A stretch of 64,000 nt of DNA from Thermofilaceae archaeon (GTDB taxonomy: Archaea > Thermoproteota > Thermoprotei > Thermofilales > Thermofilaceae): assembly GCA_027027675.1 (NCBI GenBank), contig JALVKT010000092.1, positions 21,048 to 85,047 of the forward strand, in the 5' to 3' direction. A model generated the notes under the pieces. That model made no database searches and was not told the DNA's origin. It saw nothing but the letters and a program-made list of their open reading frames with translations. Position 1 is the first letter of the stretch. Every line of letters starts with the position of its first letter. A program made the position numbers and the translations under genes. Positions 60,134 to 64,000 of the stretch are shown one piece after another.

Positions 60134-60751
60134 ATGGCGGAGGTTCTACCAGGCACAACGGTCGGGCTAAAAGTCGAGGAGGGAGTCGTGCTCGCAGCCG
60201 AGAAGCGCGTAGCCTACGGCTTCTACCTCATGAGCCGCGCCGGGAAAAAGGTCTTCCCCGTGCTCGACACCATGGGGATCGCGAGCGCGGGCCTCATGGC
60301 GGACATGCAGACCCTCGCCAGAATACTTGAGGCAGAGATAAGACTCTACGAGCTCGACACAGGCATAAAACCCAGCGTTTGGACGGCCGCAAAGCTCCTC
60401 TCAGCGATACTCTACGGCCGCAGGCTCCTCCCCTACTACGCCGAGGTGATAATGGGCGGCGTCGACGAGAAGGGCAGCCACGTATACTCCCTAGACCCCA
60501 TAGGCGCCGTCATAGAGGAGAACTACGTCGCCGCCGGCTCGGGAGCCCAGCTCGCGATAAGCATACTTGAGTCCGAGTACAGGAAAGACATGAGCCTCGA
60601 AGAAGCCGAGCAGCTGGCGGTAAAGTCGCTTGAAGCCGCCATGAAGAGGGACGCGGTAAGCGGGGACGGAATAGACCTCCTAATAATATCGCCGAAGGGG
60701 AGCATAGAGAAAGAGATAAAATACCCGTTCGAGAAGAGCGTGGCACACTAA
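60134..60751 (+). CDS. psmB: Proteasome beta subunit
   Basis: Catalytic N-terminal-nucleophile subunit. From the ATG at 60134 a seven-residue propeptide (MAEVLPG) precedes T8, which becomes the active-site Thr1 (TTVGLKVEEGVVLAAEKR); the partner Glu and Lys at mature positions 17 and 33 are present. An upstream in-frame codon at 60056 is rejected because it lies before the TATA at 60092-60099. GAGGAG precedes the chosen ATG. The product has 205 residues. Confidence 0.94.
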   Translation: MAEVLPGTTVGLKVEEGVVLAAEKRVAYGFYLMSRAGKKVFPVLDTMGIASAGLMADMQTLARILEAEIRLYELDTGIKPSVWTAAKLLSAILYGRRLLPYYAEVIMGGVDEKGSHVYSLDPIGAVIEENYVAAGSGAQLAISILESEYRKDMSLEEAEQLAVKSLEAAMKRDAVSGDGIDLLIISPKGSIEKEIKYPFEKSVAH

Positions 60752-60790
60752 ATTTTTTCCAGACGCCCCCATGAATTACATGGGACTTTA

Positions 60791-63160
60791 ATGTCTAAGC
60801 TCGAGTTTTGGCTCCTCGACATAAACTACGACGTAGTAGGCGGAGTACCCGAGATTAGAATGTGGGGCGTCGACGCACAGGGGAGAAGAGTCGTAGTCAT
60901 AGACAGGAGCTTCAGGCCCTACTTCTACGTGGTCGTCTCCGACTGGGGGGAGAAGCAGTCTGAGACCCTGAGGAGGGCCCTAGCCCCCTACGGCGTCATA
61001 AGCCTCGAGCCCGTAGAGAAGAGGCTCTTCGGAAGACCCGTAAAGGCGGTAAAAGTAACGCTGTCAAACCCACGCCTAGTCCCCAAGGCACGTGAAAGCG
61101 CGGCCCGGGTAAGCTTCGTCCAAGACGTCCTAGAGGCAGACATAAGGTTCTACATGAGATACATGGTTGACAACGGGATACTCCCGTCAGCCTGGCACAC
61201 CGTAGATGTGGAGGAGGCCGACAAGCCCAAGCAGTGGGCCGTGGACGCCGTATACCTGGCGAAGAGCCCGCCCAAGCCCCTCAGCGAGGACAGGCAGCCG
61301 CCCCCGCTGCGCGTGGCAGCCTTCGACATCGAATGCTACAACCGCTACGGCGAGCCGGACCCCGAGAGAGACCCTGTAATCATAATAGGGGTGTCCGACG
61401 GCGCAGACGTAAAGCTCCTCACAGCCGAGGACAAGTCCGACGCCAGACTCCTCAGAGAATTCGTCGCCCTAATATCACGGATAGACCCGGACGTCATAGT
61501 CGGATACAACTCCAACCGCTTCGACTGGCCCTATCTCCTCGAAAGGGCATCCAAAAACCACGTCAAACTAGCCGTCACGCGCGCCGGCGGCCAGCCAGCC
61601 CCCAGCGTCTACGGCCACTACTCCGTCACCGGCAGGGCGAACGTCGACCTCTACGACTACGCGGAGGAGATCTACGAGGTAAAGGTGAAGAGCCTGGAAA
61701 ACGTCGCCGACTACCTCGGCGTAATGAAGAAGGACGAGAGGGTACTCATAGACCCCAACCTCATATACGCCTACTGGGACGACCCCCAGAAAAGACCCAC
61801 CCTGCTACGCTACGCCGAGGACGACGTGAAGAGCACCTACGGCCTCGCCGAGAAAACACTCCCCTTCGGCATACAGCTCTCAAGCATCGTCGGCCTCCCC
61901 CTCGACCAGGTCTTCGCCGCCTCCGTGGGAAACAGGGTTGAATGGCACCTCATACGGCAAGCATACCTCTACGGCGAACTTGTACCCAACAGGGTCGAAA
62001 GGGGCTACGAGACCTACAAGGGAGCCATAGTCCTGAAGCCAAAGCCGGGCGTCCACCAAAACGTCGCGGTAATAGACTTCTCCTCAATGTACCCCAACAT
62101 AATGATAAGGTACAACGTCTCGCCCGACACCTACGTCCCCCCAACCGAGGAGGTAAGCGAGGACGAGGTATGGGTGGCGCCCGAGGTAGGCCACAGGTTC
62201 CGCAAACACCCGCCCGGCTTCTACAAGAAAGTCCTGGAACGCCTCCTAGAGGCCAGGCGCAGGATAAGGGAGAAGCTCAAGGAGCTAGACCCTGAAAGCC
62301 CCGAGTACAGGATCCTCTACGAGAGGCAGCGCGCAATAAAGGTGATCGCGAACGCCACCTACGGCTACTGCGGGTGGAGCGGGGCCAGGTGGTACAAGCG
62401 CGAAGTCGCCGAGGCCACCACGGCCTGGGGCAGAATGCTCATACGCCGAACCATAGAGTACGCCAGGAAACTGGGCCTCAACGTGATATACGGCGACACG
62501 GACAGCGTCTTCGTAAACTACGACCCCGACAAGGTGGAGAAGCTCATACGCTACGTCGAGGAAGAACTGGGCTTCGAGGTAAAAGTAGACAAGGTGTACA
62601 AGAAGGTCTTCTTCACAGAGGCAAAGAAGAGGTACTGCGGCCTCCTCGAAGACGGCCGCATAGACGTCGTAGGCCTCGAAGCCGTAAGAGGAGACTGGGC
62701 CGAGATATCCAAGGAGGTACAGGAAAAAGTCATAGAAATAGTCCTCAAGGAGGGAGACCCCTGGAAAGCCGTAGAATACGTCAAGAAGGTCATAGACGAG
62801 CTCAACGCGGGAAAAGTCCCCCTCGAAAAACTCATCATATGGAAGACCCTAACCAAGGAGCTCGACAGCTACGAGGTAGACGCGCCCCACGTGGTAGCGG
62901 CGAAGCAGCTGCTCGAAGCCGGCTACCGAGTCAGAAAAGGCATGAAGATAGGATACATTATAACAAAGAGGGGCGGCGAAAAAGTGTCCAGCAGGGCCAG
63001 GCCATTCTTCCTCGTAAAATCCATCGACGAGGTGGACACAGACTACTACATCCGCAGACAAATAGTGCCCGCCGCCCTAAGAATACTCTCGTACTTCGGG
63101 ATAAAAGAGGAGCACATACTCGGCGGCAAAAAACAGGCCTCACTCTTCGACTTCTTCTAG
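60791..63160 (+). CDS. polB: Family B DNA polymerase
   Basis: Replicative or repair DNA polymerase of 789 residues. Exonuclease motif FDIECYN (ExoI) shows intact proofreading residues; polymerase motifs are DFSSMYPNI (A), ANATYGYCGW (B) and YGDTDS (C). The size and motifs fit an archaeal PolB near the B3 group, although the subgroup needs a tree. The tail QASLFDFF is a PCNA-interacting box. Confidence 0.96.
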   Translation: MSKLEFWLLDINYDVVGGVPEIRMWGVDAQGRRVVVIDRSFRPYFYVVVSDWGEKQSETLRRALAPYGVISLEPVEKRLFGRPVKAVKVTLSNPRLVPKARESAARVSFVQDVLEADIRFYMRYMVDNGILPSAWHTVDVEEADKPKQWAVDAVYLAKSPPKPLSEDRQPPPLRVAAFDIECYNRYGEPDPERDPVIIIGVSDGADVKLLTAEDKSDARLLREFVALISRIDPDVIVGYNSNRFDWPYLLERASKNHVKLAVTRAGGQPAPSVYGHYSVTGRANVDLYDYAEEIYEVKVKSLENVADYLGVMKKDERVLIDPNLIYAYWDDPQKRPTLLRYAEDDVKSTYGLAEKTLPFGIQLSSIVGLPLDQVFAASVGNRVEWHLIRQAYLYGELVPNRVERGYETYKGAIVLKPKPGVHQNVAVIDFSSMYPNIMIRYNVSPDTYVPPTEEVSEDEVWVAPEVGHRFRKHPPGFYKKVLERLLEARRRIREKLKELDPESPEYRILYERQRAIKVIANATYGYCGWSGARWYKREVAEATTAWGRMLIRRTIEYARKLGLNVIYGDTDSVFVNYDPDKVEKLIRYVEEELGFEVKVDKVYKKVFFTEAKKRYCGLLEDGRIDVVGLEAVRGDWAEISKEVQEKVIEIVLKEGDPWKAVEYVKKVIDELNAGKVPLEKLIIWKTLTKELDSYEVDAPHVVAAKQLLEAGYRVRKGMKIGYIITKRGGEKVSSRARPFFLVKSIDEVDTDYYIRRQIVPAALRILSYFGIKEEHILGGKKQASLFDFF

Positions 63161-63820
63161 CTACACCATGTCCAGCAACACAATGTAAAGGTCGTTCGCC
63201 GCCTCATTCAACGTGTCAGAGTTCTCCTCCAACATCTCAGCGATGTTCAGCAGCAACAACATGCTACTCTGAGACACGTTAGAGTCCAGTATCGTGAACA
63301 ACGCAGACCTAAACCGCTCATCAATAACCCTCTCCCGCTCCCGAACCTCCTTTATCCTCCCAATCGCCTCCTCAGGCCTCTCCGTAGACTCCGCAAGTAT
63401 AACCTCAAACCTCTGAATCATCTCCCCCAGCTTCTCGCCGATCTCCACAAGCTGCTCCAAAACCTCCCCGGGAACCCTCCACCTCTTCTCAATCAAAAAG
63501 CCAAGCCTATACGAGATACCGCTCAGCCTGTCAGAAACATTGTACAGCTTAGACTCAATCCGCATCCAATCCTCCCGGTGCGTTATACCCCTAGAAATCC
63601 TAGACAGGTAAGCCAGAAACTCCAGCTGAAGACCCTCAATATCCTCCCTACGCTCACGAATCCTCCCCAAAACGTTGCCGGCCTCCCCAGTCTCACCCCT
63701 CTCAATACCCCTCAACACCACGAGAATATCCTCAAGCATATCCCTAGACATCACAAGCTCCCTACGCAAAAGCCCCGTAAGCTTCACATCAGCAACCGAC
63801 ACGCTAGACACACCCCTCAC
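63161..63820 (-). CDS. PhoU-like DUF47 family protein
   Basis: All-helical protein of 219 residues resembling DUF47/PhoU-like proteins linked to phosphate transport (compare ERVIDERFRSALFTILDS and NIAEMLEENSDTLNEAANDL). No PitA or Pst transporter is in the window, so the role is inferred only from fold. It overlaps the next gene by 4 nt and follows PolB tail to tail. Confidence 0.6.
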   Translation of the reverse strand: MRGVSSVSVADVKLTGLLRRELVMSRDMLEDILVVLRGIERGETGEAGNVLGRIRERREDIEGLQLEFLAYLSRISRGITHREDWMRIESKLYNVSDRLSGISYRLGFLIEKRWRVPGEVLEQLVEIGEKLGEMIQRFEVILAESTERPEEAIGRIKEVRERERVIDERFRSALFTILDSNVSQSSMLLLLNIAEMLEENSDTLNEAANDLYIVLLDMV

Positions 63821-63999
63821 CCCGCAGCCCTAACAGTAGCAATAGTCCTATCCGCGACACCATGCTCACGAAGCTCCTCCTCGTTACACCACACCTCATT
63901 CCGAGGCACACCCTCCCGCGCAACCGCGAAAAACCGCAGCCTCTTCTTACCCCCAATCACAACCTCAATCTCACCGCCAATACCCAGCTCCTTCATCAT
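63817..63999 (-). CDS. Small unknown protein at the window edge, possibly partial
   Basis: Reading from an ATG at 63999 or 63996 the product has 59-60 residues, apparently beta strands then a helix: IGGEIEVVIGGKKRLRFFAV with a single cysteine in EVWCNEEEL. I do not recognise it. The real start may lie beyond the right edge. It shares the transcript with the PhoU-like gene (4-nt overlap). Confidence 0.45.
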   Translation of the reverse strand: MMKELGIGGEIEVVIGGKKRLRFFAVAREGVPRNEVWCNEEELREHGVADRTIATVRAAG

Positions 64000-64000
64000 C

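Noticed and set aside
1..64000. CRISPR arrays, insertion sequences, toxin islands
   Set aside because: No regularly spaced repeats, transposase motifs or terminal inverted repeats were found; gaps are short and mostly explained by promoters or RNA genes.

Overview
The window looks like a chromosomal segment of a hyperthermophilic crenarchaeon (Thermoproteota), probably close to Thermofilum. It encodes reverse gyrase, archaeal exosome, proteasome and MCM/GINS replication genes, a crenarchaeal RPC34-type protein, CDP-archaeol synthase, GTP-dependent dephospho-CoA kinase and a tRNA with an intron outside the canonical anticodon-loop position. TATA boxes 25-30 nt ahead of starts, GGTGAT-type Shine-Dalgarno sites and frequent GTG/TTG starts fit. 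The genus is an inference. Almost everything is housekeeping; I see no insertion sequence, CRISPR array or prophage.

Layout. 0-3.8 kb: a piece of the archaeal exosome superoperon (COG1325 RNA-binding protein, RNase P Rnp3 and Rnp2, prefoldin beta, DUF3194, DHH phosphoesterase), convergent with S3Ae. 3.9-13.6 kb: XPB-like helicase, nucleotidyltransferase plus zinc-ribbon protein, Gar1 then TFB, GPN GTPase, coiled-coil protein, RPC34-like protein, ThpR, CCA-adding enzyme, atypical kinase, Lrp-like regulator. 13.76 kb: an orphan tRNA 3' half. 13.9-17.9 kb: divergent secretion/pilus ATPase and double-T2SSF membrane protein. 17.9-26.2 kb: Fap7-like kinase, a very large transaldolase-like protein, AdoMet/arginine decarboxylase, FEN1, DNA ligase, metallo-hydrolase, SerRS. 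26.2-31.2 kb: unknown protein, double-AbrB protein, CarS, dephospho-CoA kinase, Spt4, Rpo7, a solitary C5 methyltransferase, RNase P RNA, SRP RNA and NMN adenylyltransferase. 31.2-40 kb: reverse gyrase, POR operon (gamma-delta-alpha-beta), Hsp20, beta-CASP nuclease. 40-49.3 kb: M14-like protein, probable C/D sRNA, tiny zinc ribbon, tRNA-Arg(TCT), Brix, Pcc1, KaiC-like ATPase, NAD kinase, DUF2067, Csl4, METTL5-like methyltransferase, aRF1, UMP kinase, NSUN-type methyltransferase. 49.3-60.8 kb: L7Ae, S28e, GINS23, MCM, Hel308, C/D sRNA, KsgA/Dim1, then the second superoperon block (PsmA, SBDS, Rrp4, Rrp41, Rrp42, L37Ae) with PsmB divergent. 60.8-64 kb: family B DNA polymerase, PhoU-like protein, a small partial ORF.

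Together the genes cover RNA processing and decay (exosome, RNase P protein and RNA subunits, CCA enzyme, rRNA methyltransferases, sRNAs), Okazaki-fragment maturation and replication (PolB, FEN1, ligase, MCM, GINS23, Hel308) and transcription (TFB, Rpo7, Spt4). The most notable points are the exosome superoperon broken into three blocks within one window, an apparent missing start codon for TFB's zinc ribbon, the orphan tRNA half, a C/D sRNA sitting in the leader of ksgA, the oversized transaldolase-like enzyme, and substitutions in conserved residues of KsgA, aRF1 and FEN1.
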